Assembly: GCF_017614955.1 (NCBI RefSeq)
Contig: NZ_WVUH01000011.1
Span: 1-42,640 of the forward strand
Direction of reading: 5' to 3'
Length of the DNA stretch: 42,640 bases
Source: Micromonospora echinofusca
GTDB lineage: Bacteria; Actinomycetota; Actinomycetes; Mycobacteriales; Micromonosporaceae
The notes under the pieces are model-generated. The model did no database searches, was not told the DNA's origin, and saw nothing but the letters and a program-made list of their open reading frames with translations. The translations under genes were made by a program, and so were the position numbers. Positions within the stretch are counted from its first letter, which is position 1; each line of letters opens with the position of its first letter. Shown in pieces: positions 1 to 8,794 of this stretch.

Positions 1-3
1 GCC

Positions 4-999
4 GTGACCGGCGTCCGACCGGTCACCGACGGGCTGGCCCGTACGCTCGCCGCCGCGCTGGCCGACCCCGCCGTCGCGGCCCGGGTCACCGCCGCCGCTG
101 CCGCACAACCCGTCGACCTGGCCACGGTCGCCGGGAACACCCCGCTGGCCGGTCCGGTCCGCGCCGCCAACCAGCGGGTACTGGCCGCCAAGGGACTACC
201 CGCCGACACCGGCTCCCTGCTCCGGCTCCGGCTGGCCCACCCCGACATGCGGGCGGCCCTGGCCCGGGGGGTGACCCCGCTGGTGGCGGCCACCCCCAAC
301 GACGACACCCCGACCACGGTGACCGGGTACGACCCGGCCGGCGGCACCGTGGCACTCGACCCGGCCCGGATCCCCACCCGACCGGTGCTCCTGGTCGAGG
401 TGGACACCGCGAAGGCGCTGCCGGCCGGCCTGGCGTACCTGCGCACCGAACTGGCCCGGCGCGGCGTCGGTGACGTGGCCTCCGCCCTGGCACCGGTCAC
501 CGCCGCCGCCGGTTACTGGGCCACCAAGGTCACCGCCGTCCGGCTCAGCGACGACGAGGAACCGTGGATCAAGGGCGACGCCGAGATCTACAGCGTGGTC
601 GCCGGCTTCGGCCTCGACGGCAAGGCCAAGGTGGACCTGGTGCAGATGCCGTACCTCAACGAGGACGGCCGGACCTACTACCCGAACCAGCTCCTCGTGC
701 ACTACTCGGCGTACAAGTACAACCTGGCCGACGTGGTGATGATGGAGGACGACGGGGACACCAACTACCAGCAGCTCGTCCAGGCCATCGCCAGCGCCCT
801 GCTCACCATCGTCGACGGCGGCGTGTACACCCCGCTGGTCAACGCCATCCTCGCCGCCATCCCCACCTCGTGGTACACCGACGACCCGGACTACGTCGAC
901 TCCTGGTACACCCTGGCCACCTACAGCAGCGGGCGGCTCAACGGCGCCTCGGGCAACGGCTGGTTCGACGTGGTGCCGTACTTCGTCGAGGAACTCTGA
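4..999 (+). CDS. DUF3103-like protein of unknown function
   Basis: A 331-residue reading frame starting at a GTG four bases into the window, so the true start may lie outside it. The first 70 residues are Ala-rich and helical-looking. The C-terminal half (about 175-331) is better conserved in character: an acidic stretch (SDDEEPWIKGDAEIY), a PYLNEDGRTYYPNQ segment, an acidic EDDGDTNYQQL segment and a Tyr/Trp-rich end. From memory this pattern resembles the DUF3103 family, whose function is unknown; that assignment is a recollection and was not searched. No clear signal peptide or membrane helix is visible from this start. The SARP gene follows 25 nt downstream on the same strand, so the two may be co-transcribed. 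Confidence 0.6.
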   Translation: MTGVRPVTDGLARTLAAALADPAVAARVTAAAAAQPVDLATVAGNTPLAGPVRAANQRVLAAKGLPADTGSLLRLRLAHPDMRAALARGVTPLVAATPNDDTPTTVTGYDPAGGTVALDPARIPTRPVLLVEVDTAKALPAGLAYLRTELARRGVGDVASALAPVTAAAGYWATKVTAVRLSDDEEPWIKGDAEIYSVVAGFGLDGKAKVDLVQMPYLNEDGRTYYPNQLLVHYSAYKYNLADVVMMEDDGDTNYQQLVQAIASALLTIVDGGVYTPLVNAILAAIPTSWYTDDPDYVDSWYTLATYSSGRLNGASGNGWFDVVPYFVEEL

Positions 1000-1024
1000 C
1001 CCGGCGGCGGATCGGAGGCCGGCG

Positions 1025-3127
1025 GTGCGGGTAGCGGTCCTGGGACCCCTGACCGTTCAGGTCGGTGGGGAACCGCTCCGCCTCGCCGGCCGCCGGCAGC
1101 AGGCCCTCGTGGCGGCCCTCGCCGTGCAACCACGTACCTGCCTGCCGGCCCGGGCGCTCACCGCCCGGGTCTGGCCGGACCGGCCGGCACCCGCCGCGAC
1201 CGCCCTGCACGTGCTGGTCCACCGGGTCCGTCGGCGCCTGTCGGCGGCGGACCCGGCCGCCGGCGGGCTGCTGCGCAACGACCCGCCGGGGTACCGGCTG
1301 GACCTGCCCGACGGTGGCTGCGACCTCGACGACCTGCGGTACCACGCCCGGCAGGCGGAGACCGCCGTCGGCGCGGGCCGGCTGCCCGAGGCCGCGGACG
1401 CCGCCGCCCGGGCCCTCGCGCTGGTCCGGGGCGCGCCCTGCGCGGGGCTGTGGTCGGACGCCGACCGGTGGCCCGAACTGGTGGCGGCGGCCGAGGAGGT
1501 GCGGGCCATCCGGCGTACCGCGTTCACCGTCCGCCTCCGACTCGGCGACCACGCCGGGGTGCTCCCCGAGATCGAACCGCTGGCCCGGGCCGAACCCACC
1601 TGTGAATGGCTGCACGACCTGCTGATGCGCGCCCTCTACCTGGCCGGGCGGCAGCACGACGCGGTCGCCGTGTACACCCGGCTGCGGGCGGCGCTCGCCG
1701 GGGAACTCGGACTCGACCCCGGCCCGGGGGTACGCCGCACCTACCGGATGATCCTGGAACACGACCCGGCGCTGCTACCGGTGGCATCCCCGGCCACCCC
1801 GACGCCGGCCGCCGCCGACCGGGCGCCGGTGGTCGTGGTGGCCGAGGCGCCCCTGCGCGCCGGCATCGAGGCGCTGCGCCGGGCCGGTACCTTCGCCGTC
1901 ACCCGGGGCGGCTACCGCGACGCCATCGACTGCTACCGCAGCCTGCTCGGCCTCCAGGAGGACCCGGTGGCCCGCGCGGAGACCCTGCTGCGGCTCGGTG
2001 AGGCGCGCTACCACGAGTCGGCCCGGGGGGAACCCGAACTGGCCGCCGCCGCCGCGCTGTTCCGGCAGTGCGGCGAGCCGCAGCGGGCCGCCGAGGCGCT
2101 CTCCTGGCGGGCTCGCGCCCGGTGGCTCACCCCACCCGGTGACGGCCAGCGGCTCGATTCCGAGGTACGCCAGGTCCTCGACCTGGTCGACCCGGCCCAC
2201 CCCAGCGCGGCCGGCGCCGCCGCGCTGACCAACGTCTGCGGTCTGCTGGCGGTGACCGGGCGGACCGGACCCGCGGTCCGCGCCGGACGCCTCGCGGTCG
2301 ACTGGGCCGACCGGCTCGACCTGCCCCTGCTCGGCCTGCGGGTCCGCAGCAACCTGGCGATCGCCGCTCTGGACGAGGGGGACCGTGGCGCCGTCGACGA
2401 CCTCGCCGCGGTGCTCGACGGCTACCGGTCCCGGTCCGGTTGGGTACCACCGGCGGCCTGGGTGAACCTCGCCGACGCCGAGGACCGGGTCGGGCGGCTC
2501 GCCGCCGCGCGGCGGCACCGGGCGGCGGCGACCCGGGCCGCCGGTGCCCTCGGCGGCAGCGCCGACCTGCCCTGGCTGACCGCCGAGAGCGTGCAGGAGC
2601 GCTACCAGCAGGGCCGGTGGGACGAGGCCGAGCGGCTGGCCCGGATGTTCCTGACCGGCCCCGGACAGGAGCACCGGATGGCCGCCGAGGTGCAGCTCGT
2701 CCTCGCCCGGATCGCCCTGGCCCGCGCCGCGCCGGACACCGCCCGCCGACACGCCGACGTCGCGCTGCGCCTGGCCCGGCTCAGTGGCGCCCGCGCCGTC
2801 CTCGGTCCGGCGCTGGCCCTCCAGGTCCGGCTCGCCGTCCGGGCCGGCGGGCCGACCGCGCGGGTCAGGGCCGCCCTGGACGAGCTGCTCGACCTGGTCG
2901 AGGGCACCCTGCTGCCCGGAGCGTTCGGTGCGGACCTGCCGCTGGCGTTGACCGCGGCCGGACTGGCCCCGGCCGACCTGGCCCGGCACGCCCCGGCCGA
3001 CTCGCCGTGGCTGCGCGCGGCCCGGGCCGTGCTGACCGGGCAGCCGGACCGGGCCGTGCTGATCTACCGGCGGATGGGCAGCCCCGGGGACGCCCGACAG
3101 TTGACGGCCCCCGGGGCGTCCGGGTGA
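1025..3127 (+). CDS. SARP/AfsR-type transcriptional activator with C-terminal helical repeats
   Basis: A 700-residue regulator with a GTG start, preceded by GGAGG at 1014-1018 (6-nt spacing). Residues 1-95 form the OmpR-like winged-helix domain (begins MRVAVLGPLTVQVGGEPL, with the GRRQQALVAAL helix). Residues 100-245 match the bacterial transcriptional activation domain (YLAGRQHDAVAVYTRLRAALAGELGLDPGP). The remaining 450 residues are Ala/Leu/Arg-rich helical pairs that look TPR-like; there is no NB-ARC P-loop, so this is neither a minimal SARP nor a full AfsR. SARPs bind heptamer direct repeats one helical turn apart near the -35 region. Just such an arrangement precedes the M23 peptidase gene that converges on this one (3872-3903), which makes that gene a plausible target. 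Confidence 0.85.
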   Translation: MRVAVLGPLTVQVGGEPLRLAGRRQQALVAALAVQPRTCLPARALTARVWPDRPAPAATALHVLVHRVRRRLSAADPAAGGLLRNDPPGYRLDLPDGGCDLDDLRYHARQAETAVGAGRLPEAADAAARALALVRGAPCAGLWSDADRWPELVAAAEEVRAIRRTAFTVRLRLGDHAGVLPEIEPLARAEPTCEWLHDLLMRALYLAGRQHDAVAVYTRLRAALAGELGLDPGPGVRRTYRMILEHDPALLPVASPATPTPAAADRAPVVVVAEAPLRAGIEALRRAGTFAVTRGGYRDAIDCYRSLLGLQEDPVARAETLLRLGEARYHESARGEPELAAAAALFRQCGEPQRAAEALSWRARARWLTPPGDGQRLDSEVRQVLDLVDPAHPSAAGAAALTNVCGLLAVTGRTGPAVRAGRLAVDWADRLDLPLLGLRVRSNLAIAALDEGDRGAVDDLAAVLDGYRSRSGWVPPAAWVNLADAEDRVGRLAAARRHRAAATRAAGALGGSADLPWLTAESVQERYQQGRWDEAERLARMFLTGPGQEHRMAAEVQLVLARIALARAAPDTARRHADVALRLARLSGARAVLGPALALQVRLAVRAGGPTARVRAALDELLDLVEGTLLPGAFGADLPLALTAAGLAPADLARHAPADSPWLRAARAVLTGQPDRAVLIYRRMGSPGDARQLTAPGASG

Positions 3128-3182
3128 GGCGCCCCAGCCACCGGTCCGGTGGGCACCGGCCCGGGTGGTCCCGGACAGCCCA

Positions 3183-3222
3183 CGGCGGCGGTACCCGGAG
3201 TGGGGTCCGGGTACCGCCGCCG
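3183..3222. terminator. 17-bp perfect hairpin between convergent genes
   Basis: Bases 3183-3199 pair perfectly with 3206-3222 around a 6-nt loop. The hairpin lies between the ends of the SARP gene (3127) and the M23 peptidase gene (3250), which converge. There is no U-tract on either side, as is common in high-GC actinomycetes. Its position and symmetry suggest a bidirectional terminator. Confidence 0.75.
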
Positions 3223-3249
3223 CTGTGGGTACCGCGTCGGAGCGGTGGG

Positions 3250-3804
3250 TCAGTTGAGTCCGGCGAAGTCGAACGGGATGGAGTTGGTCCGGGTCACGTT
3301 CTGGTAGCACGAGCCGGCCGAGTTCCACACCTGCGGGGTGTTGTAGCGCAGCATCTCGAAGTGCAGGTGGGTGCCGCCGATGCCGGGCGGCGAGACACCG
3401 CCGGTGTAGCCCATGTAGCCGATACCGTCGTTACGGGCGAAGTACTCCCCGACCCGCATCCGCGAGACGTACCCGTCGAGGTGGGCGTAGAGGCTGCTCC
3501 AGCCGTTGACGTGCGAGATGATCACGTAGTTGCCGTAGCCGCCCGGGTCCCACCCGATGTAGCTGACGGTGCCGCTGTACGCGGCCGAGACCACCGAACG
3601 GTAGTTGCCGGCGATGTCGTACCCGTCGTGGTTGTCGTACCCGGGGCAACGGTCGTCGACCTTGCTGGTGATGGTGCCGGTGGCGGGCCACTTCACCGCG
3701 CCGTACGCGGCCTGGGCCGGGGCCACCACGGTCACGGTGCCGACGCCGGCCGTGGCCAGGGCCAGGGCCGCCGTGGCGAGCAGTCGCAGGAGCGTTCGTC
3801 GCAT
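3250..3804 (-). CDS. Secreted M23-family metallopeptidase
   Basis: A 184-residue protein starting at ATG 3804, chosen because GAGGAG lies 8 nt upstream and a typical Sec signal peptide follows at once (RR, a hydrophobic run to about residue 28, then APAQA). A further in-frame ATG at 3873 would put 23 extra residues before the signal peptide and is less likely. The mature protein is a LytM/M23 domain: zinc ligands H59-x3-D63 and the H146-L-H148 motif, with H108 (YAHLD) as the further catalytic-site histidine. Cys53 and Cys166 could form a disulfide. It should cleave peptide cross-links in cell-wall or other Gly-rich peptides outside the cell. It has no wall-binding domain. The promoter carries SARP-like heptamer repeats. 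Confidence 0.9.
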   Translation of the reverse strand: MRRTLLRLLATAALALATAGVGTVTVVAPAQAAYGAVKWPATGTITSKVDDRCPGYDNHDGYDIAGNYRSVVSAAYSGTVSYIGWDPGGYGNYVIISHVNGWSSLYAHLDGYVSRMRVGEYFARNDGIGYMGYTGGVSPPGIGGTHLHFEMLRYNTPQVWNSAGSCYQNVTRTNSIPFDFAGLN

Positions 3805-3871
3805 CAGGGATGCTCCTCGTTTCGAAAGAGGTTCGGGGATTGCCGGCAGGCGCGCGTCCGCGGACAAGCCC

Positions 3872-3903
3872 AACGTATCGACGTGCGCTTACGTCCCGCT
3901 TAC
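3872..3903 (-). promoter_or_regulatory. SARP-type promoter of the M23 peptidase gene
   Basis: Read on the minus strand, GTAAGCG (3903-3897) is followed after 4 nt by a second GTAAGCG (3892-3886), an 11-bp pitch. Exactly 8 nt separate the second copy from TACGTT (3877-3872), a fair -10 hexamer (TAnnnT). Known SARP targets (ActII-ORF4, DnrI) have heptamer direct repeats with 11-bp pitch, the last one 8 bp upstream of the -10. The predicted RNA would start near 3865, giving a leader of about 60 nt before the ATG at 3804. The heptamer sequence differs from the TCGAG-type sites of ActII-ORF4, so binding by the neighbouring SARP is inferred. Confidence 0.55.
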
Positions 3904-4059
3904 ACCTGTCGACCGCCCGGGTACCGCGTGCCGGAACCGGCCCCCGACCGGTGTGCGGCGTGCGACGCTGGCCCGACGGGCCGCGCCGACGATCCGTCGG
4001 CGGACGGGGCGGTCGGGGCGGTCGGGGAACACGGGCCGCGGGAGCACCGGGAGGGCGTC

Positions 4060-4425
4060 GTGACGGGAGTGCCGCAGGTCGACTTCGCGCTCGACACGTA
4101 CGAGTGCATCGTGCTCTACCCCGGTCCGCACGGACGGGCGCTGGAGGAGGAGACCGTGCAGCGTCTCCAGGCCGAGCACCTGCGCCACGTCTCCGCTCTC
4201 CAGCAGCGCGGCATCATCCTGGTGGCCGGCTCGGTGGACGGGCCGTCCCGCAACCCCGATCCGCCCTGCGGGTTCGGCCTGTGCCGGACCGGGTCGGTGG
4301 CCGACGTCCGGGTGATGGTCGAGGCGGACCCGGCGGTCCAGGGCGGGTTGTACCGGGTCGACGTGATGCGCTTCTACGCCCCGGCCGGTTCGTTGCGCTT
4401 CCCGCTGGCCACCGCCGGCAGTTGA
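4060..4425 (+). CDS. YciI-like (YCII-domain) protein
   Basis: A 121-residue protein starting at GTG 4060 with GGGAGGG at 4049-4055. The frame stays open far upstream only as a shadow of the SARP gene, so the RBS decides the start. It resembles YCII-domain proteins: an opening strand (YECIVLYPGPHGR), then a helix with EHLRHVSALQQRGIILVAGSV, then a strand region ending in YRVDVMRFYAP, which is a ferredoxin-like dimeric alpha/beta barrel pattern. Some family members have hydrolase or dehalogenase-like activity, but most are uncharacterised. It appears to be a single-gene unit; about 220 nt separate it from pyk. Confidence 0.65.
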   Translation: MTGVPQVDFALDTYECIVLYPGPHGRALEEETVQRLQAEHLRHVSALQQRGIILVAGSVDGPSRNPDPPCGFGLCRTGSVADVRVMVEADPAVQGGLYRVDVMRFYAPAGSLRFPLATAGS

Positions 4426-4556
4426 GCGCCCGCTCCCGGCCGCTTTGGGGGGAGCCGGCGGTGCGGGTGGGCGTCGAGGTGACCGCGAGCGGTACGATTC
4501 CCGGCGCGCGGTCGCTGACGCCCGCCGACAACGTCCCGGTGTGGCGACGCCCGCCG

Positions 4557-4576
4557 GTCACGCGTGACACACGCGT
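4557..4576. promoter_or_regulatory. Palindrome upstream of pyk (candidate operator)
   Basis: GTCACGCGTGAC at 4557-4568 is a perfect 12-bp palindrome, and its core ACGCGT recurs at 4571-4576, 11 bp further on. A TTGACC hexamer follows at 4579-4584 and could be a -35, although no convincing -10 is visible at the right distance. The location, 70-90 nt before the pyk start, suits a regulator-binding site. The regulator is unknown. Confidence 0.3.
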
Positions 4577-4645
4577 CGTTGACCTACTGTTCGCAGTTCC
4601 GCAAGGGGTCGGTCGGCAGCCCGGCCCGGGGGAGAGACTAGCCTG

Positions 4646-6094
4646 ATGGGCGTGACACGCCGCGCGAAGATTGTCTGCACTCTTGGCCCCGCCACCTCGT
4701 CACCGGAGCGGATCCGGGGGCTCGTCGAGGCCGGCATGAACGTGGCGAGGCTCAACTTCAGCCACGGCAGCCACGCCGACCACGAGCAGGTCTACCGCCT
4801 GGTCCGGGAGGCCGCCCAGGCCACCGGGCACGCGGTCGCCGTCCTCGCCGACCTCCAGGGTCCGAAGATCCGCCTCGGCCGGTTCGCCGACGGGCCGCAC
4901 GACTGGCGTACCGGCGACTCGGTGGTGATCACCGGGGACGACATCCTCGGCACCAAGGAGCGGGTGTCCTGCACCTACCGCAAGCTTCCGCAGGAGGTCA
5001 AGCCGGGCGACCGGCTGCTGATCGACGACGGGCGGGTCGCCGTCGAGGTCAGCTCGGTCGACGGCAACGACATCCGGTGCCTGGTCACCGAGGGTGGCCC
5101 GGTCTCCAACAACAAGGGCGTGTCGCTGCCCAACGTCGCGGTCAGCGTCCCGGCCCTGTCGGAGAAGGACGCCGAGGACCTGCGCTTCGCCCTCGGCCTC
5201 GGGGTGGACCTGATCGCCCTCTCCTTCGTCCGTTCGGCGGAGGACATCAAGCTCGTCCAGAACATCATGAGCGAGGCCGGCGTGCACCGGCCGGTGCTGG
5301 CCAAGGTCGAGAAGCCGGAGGCGGTCGACAACCTGGAGGCCATCGTCGCCGCGTTCGACGGCGTCATGGTGGCCCGGGGCGACCTGGGCGTGGAACTCCC
5401 GCTGGACCAGGTGCCGCTGGTGCAGAAGCGGGCGGTGCAGCTCTGCCGGGAGAACGCCAAGCCGGTCATCGTGGCCACCCAGATGCTCGACTCCATGATC
5501 GAGAACTCCCGGCCCACCCGCGCCGAGGCCTCCGACGTGGCCAACGCGGTACTCGACGGCGCGGACGCGGTGATGCTCTCCGGCGAGACCAGCGTCGGCA
5601 AGTACCCGGTGCTCACGGTCAGCACCATGGCCAAGATCGTGACCACCACGGAGTCCGGCTCGATCGGGGTGCCCCGGCTCCAGCACGACCCGCGTACCCA
5701 CGGTGGTGCCCTCACCTCGGCGGCCTCCTCGATCGCCCGCAACATCGGCGCGAAGGCCCTGGTCGCCTTCTCGCAGACCGGCGACACCGTCCGCCGGCTC
5801 TCCCGGCTGCACTGCGACCTGCCGCTGCTGGCCTTCACCCCGGTCCCGGAGGTGCGCGACCAGCTCGCCCTCTCCTGGGGCGTGGAGACCTTCCTGATGC
5901 CGTTCGTGCAGCACACCGACGACATGTTCCGCCAGGTCGACCAGGCCCTGCTCGGGCTGGGCCGGGCCAACCCCGGTGACTACGTGGTGATCGTCGCGGG
6001 CAGCCCGCCCGGCACGCCGGGCTCCACCAACACGCTGCGGGTGCACCAGCTCGGTTCGCTCGTGGACGCGGCGGCGGCGCGGGCACTGCGGTGA
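4646..6094 (+). CDS. pyk: Pyruvate kinase
   Basis: A 482-residue enzyme that converts phosphoenolpyruvate and ADP to pyruvate and ATP, the last step of glycolysis, in the cytoplasm. It begins MGVTRRAKIVCTLGPATSSPERI, the conserved N-terminal strand of the barrel. Other family marks are NVARLNFSHGSHADH, ADLQGPKIRLGRF, the active-site segment KVEKPEAVDNLEAI, the MVARGDLGVELP motif, and KPVIVATQMLDSM followed by RAEASDVANAVLDGADAVMLSGET. The B domain (about 70-170) and the C-terminal domain (about 345-482) are present, so it is full length. A GGGGAGAG stretch precedes the ATG. The stop codon overlaps the start of the thioesterase gene by 4 nt (GTGA), suggesting translational coupling. Confidence 0.97.
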   Translation: MGVTRRAKIVCTLGPATSSPERIRGLVEAGMNVARLNFSHGSHADHEQVYRLVREAAQATGHAVAVLADLQGPKIRLGRFADGPHDWRTGDSVVITGDDILGTKERVSCTYRKLPQEVKPGDRLLIDDGRVAVEVSSVDGNDIRCLVTEGGPVSNNKGVSLPNVAVSVPALSEKDAEDLRFALGLGVDLIALSFVRSAEDIKLVQNIMSEAGVHRPVLAKVEKPEAVDNLEAIVAAFDGVMVARGDLGVELPLDQVPLVQKRAVQLCRENAKPVIVATQMLDSMIENSRPTRAEASDVANAVLDGADAVMLSGETSVGKYPVLTVSTMAKIVTTTESGSIGVPRLQHDPRTHGGALTSAASSIARNIGAKALVAFSQTGDTVRRLSRLHCDLPLLAFTPVPEVRDQLALSWGVETFLMPFVQHTDDMFRQVDQALLGLGRANPGDYVVIVAGSPPGTPGSTNTLRVHQLGSLVDAAAARALR

Positions 6095-6975
6095 CCGCGC
6101 GGGAGGTGGTCGTCGGCCAGGCCGCCGTCGACGGGCTGCTGGAGGTCCTGGACCTCGCGCAGACCGGCGACATGGCCTTCCAGGGGATGAGCCCCCAGGT
6201 CGGCTCGCAGCGGGTGTACGGCGGCCAGGTGGCCGGCCAGGCCCTGGTGGCCGCCGGCCGCACCGTCGACCCCTCCCGCACCGTGCACTCCCTGCACGGC
6301 TACTTCGTCCGCCCCGGCGACCCGGCCGAGCCGATCGAGTTCCAGGTGGAGAACGTCCGCGACGGCCGGTCGTTCTCGGTGCGCCGCTCCGTCGCCCTCC
6401 AGCACGACAAGCCGATCTTCTTCATGTCGGCCTCGTTCCAGCGGCAGGAGGAGGGGCTGGACCACCAGGCACCCGCCCCGCTGGACGTACCCGGGCCGGA
6501 CGGCGTACCCACGATGAGCGAGCGGCTCGCCCGCTACCCGGAGCGGCTCGGCATCTGGGCGACCATCCCGCGCCCGATCGACGTGCGCTACGTCGGCGAG
6601 CCGGGCTGGGTACGCCCCGGTGACCGGCCCGCCGACCCGCACCAGCGGGTCTGGATGCGCATCGACGGCAAACTGCCCGACGATCCGCTGCTGCACGCCT
6701 GCGCCCTGACCTACGCCTCCGACCTGACCCTGCTCGACTCGGTGCTCTCGGTGCACGGCGAGGTCTGGGGGCCGGGCGGTCTGGTCGGGGCGAGCCTGGA
6801 CCACGCGCTCTGGTTCCACCGGCCGTTCCGGGCCGACGAATGGTTCCTCTACGACTGCTGGAGCCCGTCCGCGTCCGGTGGCCGGGGCCTGGCCACCGGC
6901 CGGATGTTCACCGCCGACGGCCGGCAGATCGCCAGCGCCGTCCAGGAAGGGCTGCTGCGTCGGGTGGGCGGCTGA
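6091..6975 (+). CDS. tesB: Acyl-CoA thioesterase II (TesB)
   Basis: A 294-residue double-hotdog thioesterase, close to the usual length of about 286, hydrolysing acyl-CoA to free fatty acid and CoA in the cytoplasm. The N-terminal hotdog contains RVYGGQVAGQALVAA and HSLHGYFVRPGDP. The C-terminal hotdog carries the expected catalytic residues, offset by 7 from E. coli TesB (D204, T228, Q278): Asp211 in YASDLTLL, Ser235 in GASLDHALWFH (a conservative Thr-to-Ser change) and Gln285 in AVQEGLLR. It starts at a GTG whose bases overlap the pyk stop by 4 nt, so translation of the two is probably coupled. The gene ends 33 nt from the convergent VWA-protein gene. Confidence 0.95.
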   Translation: MTAREVVVGQAAVDGLLEVLDLAQTGDMAFQGMSPQVGSQRVYGGQVAGQALVAAGRTVDPSRTVHSLHGYFVRPGDPAEPIEFQVENVRDGRSFSVRRSVALQHDKPIFFMSASFQRQEEGLDHQAPAPLDVPGPDGVPTMSERLARYPERLGIWATIPRPIDVRYVGEPGWVRPGDRPADPHQRVWMRIDGKLPDDPLLHACALTYASDLTLLDSVLSVHGEVWGPGGLVGASLDHALWFHRPFRADEWFLYDCWSPSASGGRGLATGRMFTADGRQIASAVQEGLLRRVGG

Positions 6976-7008
6976 GCCCGGCCGCAGAGCCGCCCCCCGA
7001 CGGGCCGG

Positions 7009-8769
7009 TCAGAAACTGCTGACCAGCTTGACGAACGCCTCGTCGATCTTCGCCGGGTCCCGGGCGTCGAACGCCTTACCGGCCGACGCCTTGGCGATCC
7101 GGTCCAGGGTCTCGAAGTCGGACTCCTCGTCGAAGGCGATACAGAAGACCTTGACCGGCCGCTCCGGGTCCAACGCGATGTCGGCGAGCAGCCGGTTCAG
7201 GTCGGTGTCCTTCGCGTACTCGTTGCGACCGTCGGTGAGGACCACGACCGCGTTGATCCGGTCCGGATCGTAGTTGTCCAGCACGTGCCGGTGCGCGGCC
7301 CGTACCGTGGCGTACAGCGCGGTGCCGCCCCCCACCCGCAGTCCGGTGAGCTTCCGGTGGAAACCGTCCTGGTCGAACGGGCCGAGCCCGATCTCCCGGC
7401 TGTACGGCGCCCTCGGCCGCTGCGGGGTCTCCGACGAGAACGACCAGAGGCCCACCCGGTCCTCGCTGTTGAGCAGCTTCACCCCGTTGGTGGCGGCGGC
7501 GTTCGCCACCTGGAACCGGGTCCGGTTCCCGATGGTGGCCTTCATCGAACCGGAGGTGTCGACGGCGAAGAGGATGTTGGCCTTCTTGCGCAGCGTCCGC
7601 CAACTGCTCAGCATCGACGCCACCACCTGCGGCTCCGGCGGGGCGAAGTAGGAGAGCGCCCCGGCGTCGCGGGACCGTACCGTGGAGATCAGGTCGGCGG
7701 AGGCGTTGCCCTCGTGGTCGCGGAACCCCTCCGCGGCGAAGCTGCGCTGCTGCGGGGCGTCCTGGAGGAAGGCGAGGAAGTCGGCGGCGGCCTCCCGCTG
7801 CTCCGGGCTGGCCGACGGGAGCACCACGTACGGGTGGTCGAGGTTGTAGGTGCCCTCCCGGGGATGGATCGCGACCAGCGGCACCTTCGGCTTGCGACCC
7901 GGGACCGGGCTGACCCTACCCTCGTTGTAGAGGTAGACCAGCTCCTCCTGCATGACGATCGCGCTCAGGTCACTGGCGGCCGTACCGCTCGCGTCGGCTT
8001 CGGCGAGATCCCGGATCAGCTCCACCGCGTCGTCGCTGTAGTGCGACACGTTCGCCTCGATCCGCCGGACGAACTGGGTCACCGCCGGCTGGGTCAGGTC
8101 CTCCACGGTCAGGTCGCTGGACCGGTCCACCGCCGCGTAGTAGATGGCCAGGGTGGCGGCCAGCCCGGAGGTCGACGTGTTGGGATTGTCCCGGCCGAAG
8201 GTGAACCGGCCCCACTCCGGACGACCGTACTCGGCCCAGCCGCTGCTGCCGGAGAGCCCGAGGATCTCGCCCCAGCCGAGCCGGCCGCGCTGCTGGACCA
8301 GCTCGGCCTTCTCCTGCGGCATGGCGATGACCAGCGGGCTGCTGGCGATCGACGGGAACTTGCCCGGGGTCTGCGGCTCACGACCCGCCTTCTCGTCGAG
8401 GATCCGGAGCTGCCCGGCCCACAACGACGAGGTCGGCAGCCACACCTGCGGGACCGGCAGCCCGGGGGCCACGCTCGACCACCCCTCCGCCAGGGCCTCC
8501 ATCGCCTTGCCCGAGGTGAACCCGTGCACGCTGACCGTGGCGCACCGGTCACCGAACCGCCGGTCACTGCGGTTGTACCGTTCGGCGAGGCCGACCAGCA
8601 GGTCGTCCTTCTCGGTGGAGGAGCTCACCTCCAGCGGTACGCAGTCCGTCCGGTCCGCGCCGGGGGACGGCCGGACGACCAGGTATGCCGTGGCGATCAC
8701 GGCGAGCCCGGCGAGCACGGCAACGGTGTACGGCAGCCAGGGGCGCGCCTTGGGTCGACCGGAAACCAT
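7009..8769 (-). CDS. Membrane-anchored substrate-binding/VWA-domain protein
   Basis: A 586-residue protein with one N-terminal membrane helix (about residues 13-32, after a short Arg/Lys-rich cytoplasmic end), so the rest is probably outside the membrane. Residues 40-370 look like an extracellular solute-binding fold (LEVSSSTEKDDLLVGLAERYN and PQVWLPTSSLWAGQL). Residues 395-586 form a von Willebrand factor A domain with an intact metal-ion adhesion site: D404-T-S-G-S408 in FAVDTSGSM, a conserved Thr in GGGTALYATV, and VVVLTDGRNE. A strong GGGAGG lies 6 nt before the ATG. It follows the kinase gene by 25 nt on the same strand, so the two are probably one operon. The ligand is unknown. Confidence 0.85.
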   Translation of the reverse strand: MVSGRPKARPWLPYTVAVLAGLAVIATAYLVVRPSPGADRTDCVPLEVSSSTEKDDLLVGLAERYNRSDRRFGDRCATVSVHGFTSGKAMEALAEGWSSVAPGLPVPQVWLPTSSLWAGQLRILDEKAGREPQTPGKFPSIASSPLVIAMPQEKAELVQQRGRLGWGEILGLSGSSGWAEYGRPEWGRFTFGRDNPNTSTSGLAATLAIYYAAVDRSSDLTVEDLTQPAVTQFVRRIEANVSHYSDDAVELIRDLAEADASGTAASDLSAIVMQEELVYLYNEGRVSPVPGRKPKVPLVAIHPREGTYNLDHPYVVLPSASPEQREAAADFLAFLQDAPQQRSFAAEGFRDHEGNASADLISTVRSRDAGALSYFAPPEPQVVASMLSSWRTLRKKANILFAVDTSGSMKATIGNRTRFQVANAAATNGVKLLNSEDRVGLWSFSSETPQRPRAPYSREIGLGPFDQDGFHRKLTGLRVGGGTALYATVRAAHRHVLDNYDPDRINAVVVLTDGRNEYAKDTDLNRLLADIALDPERPVKVFCIAFDEESDFETLDRIAKASAGKAFDARDPAKIDEAFVKLVSSF

Positions 8770-8794
8770 CGGATCCTCCCAGTGGTCGGCCGGG

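Noticed and set aside
1775..3328. 517-codon minus-strand frame across the SARP gene
   Set aside because: Antisense shadow with no recognisable domain and it crosses the terminator hairpin.
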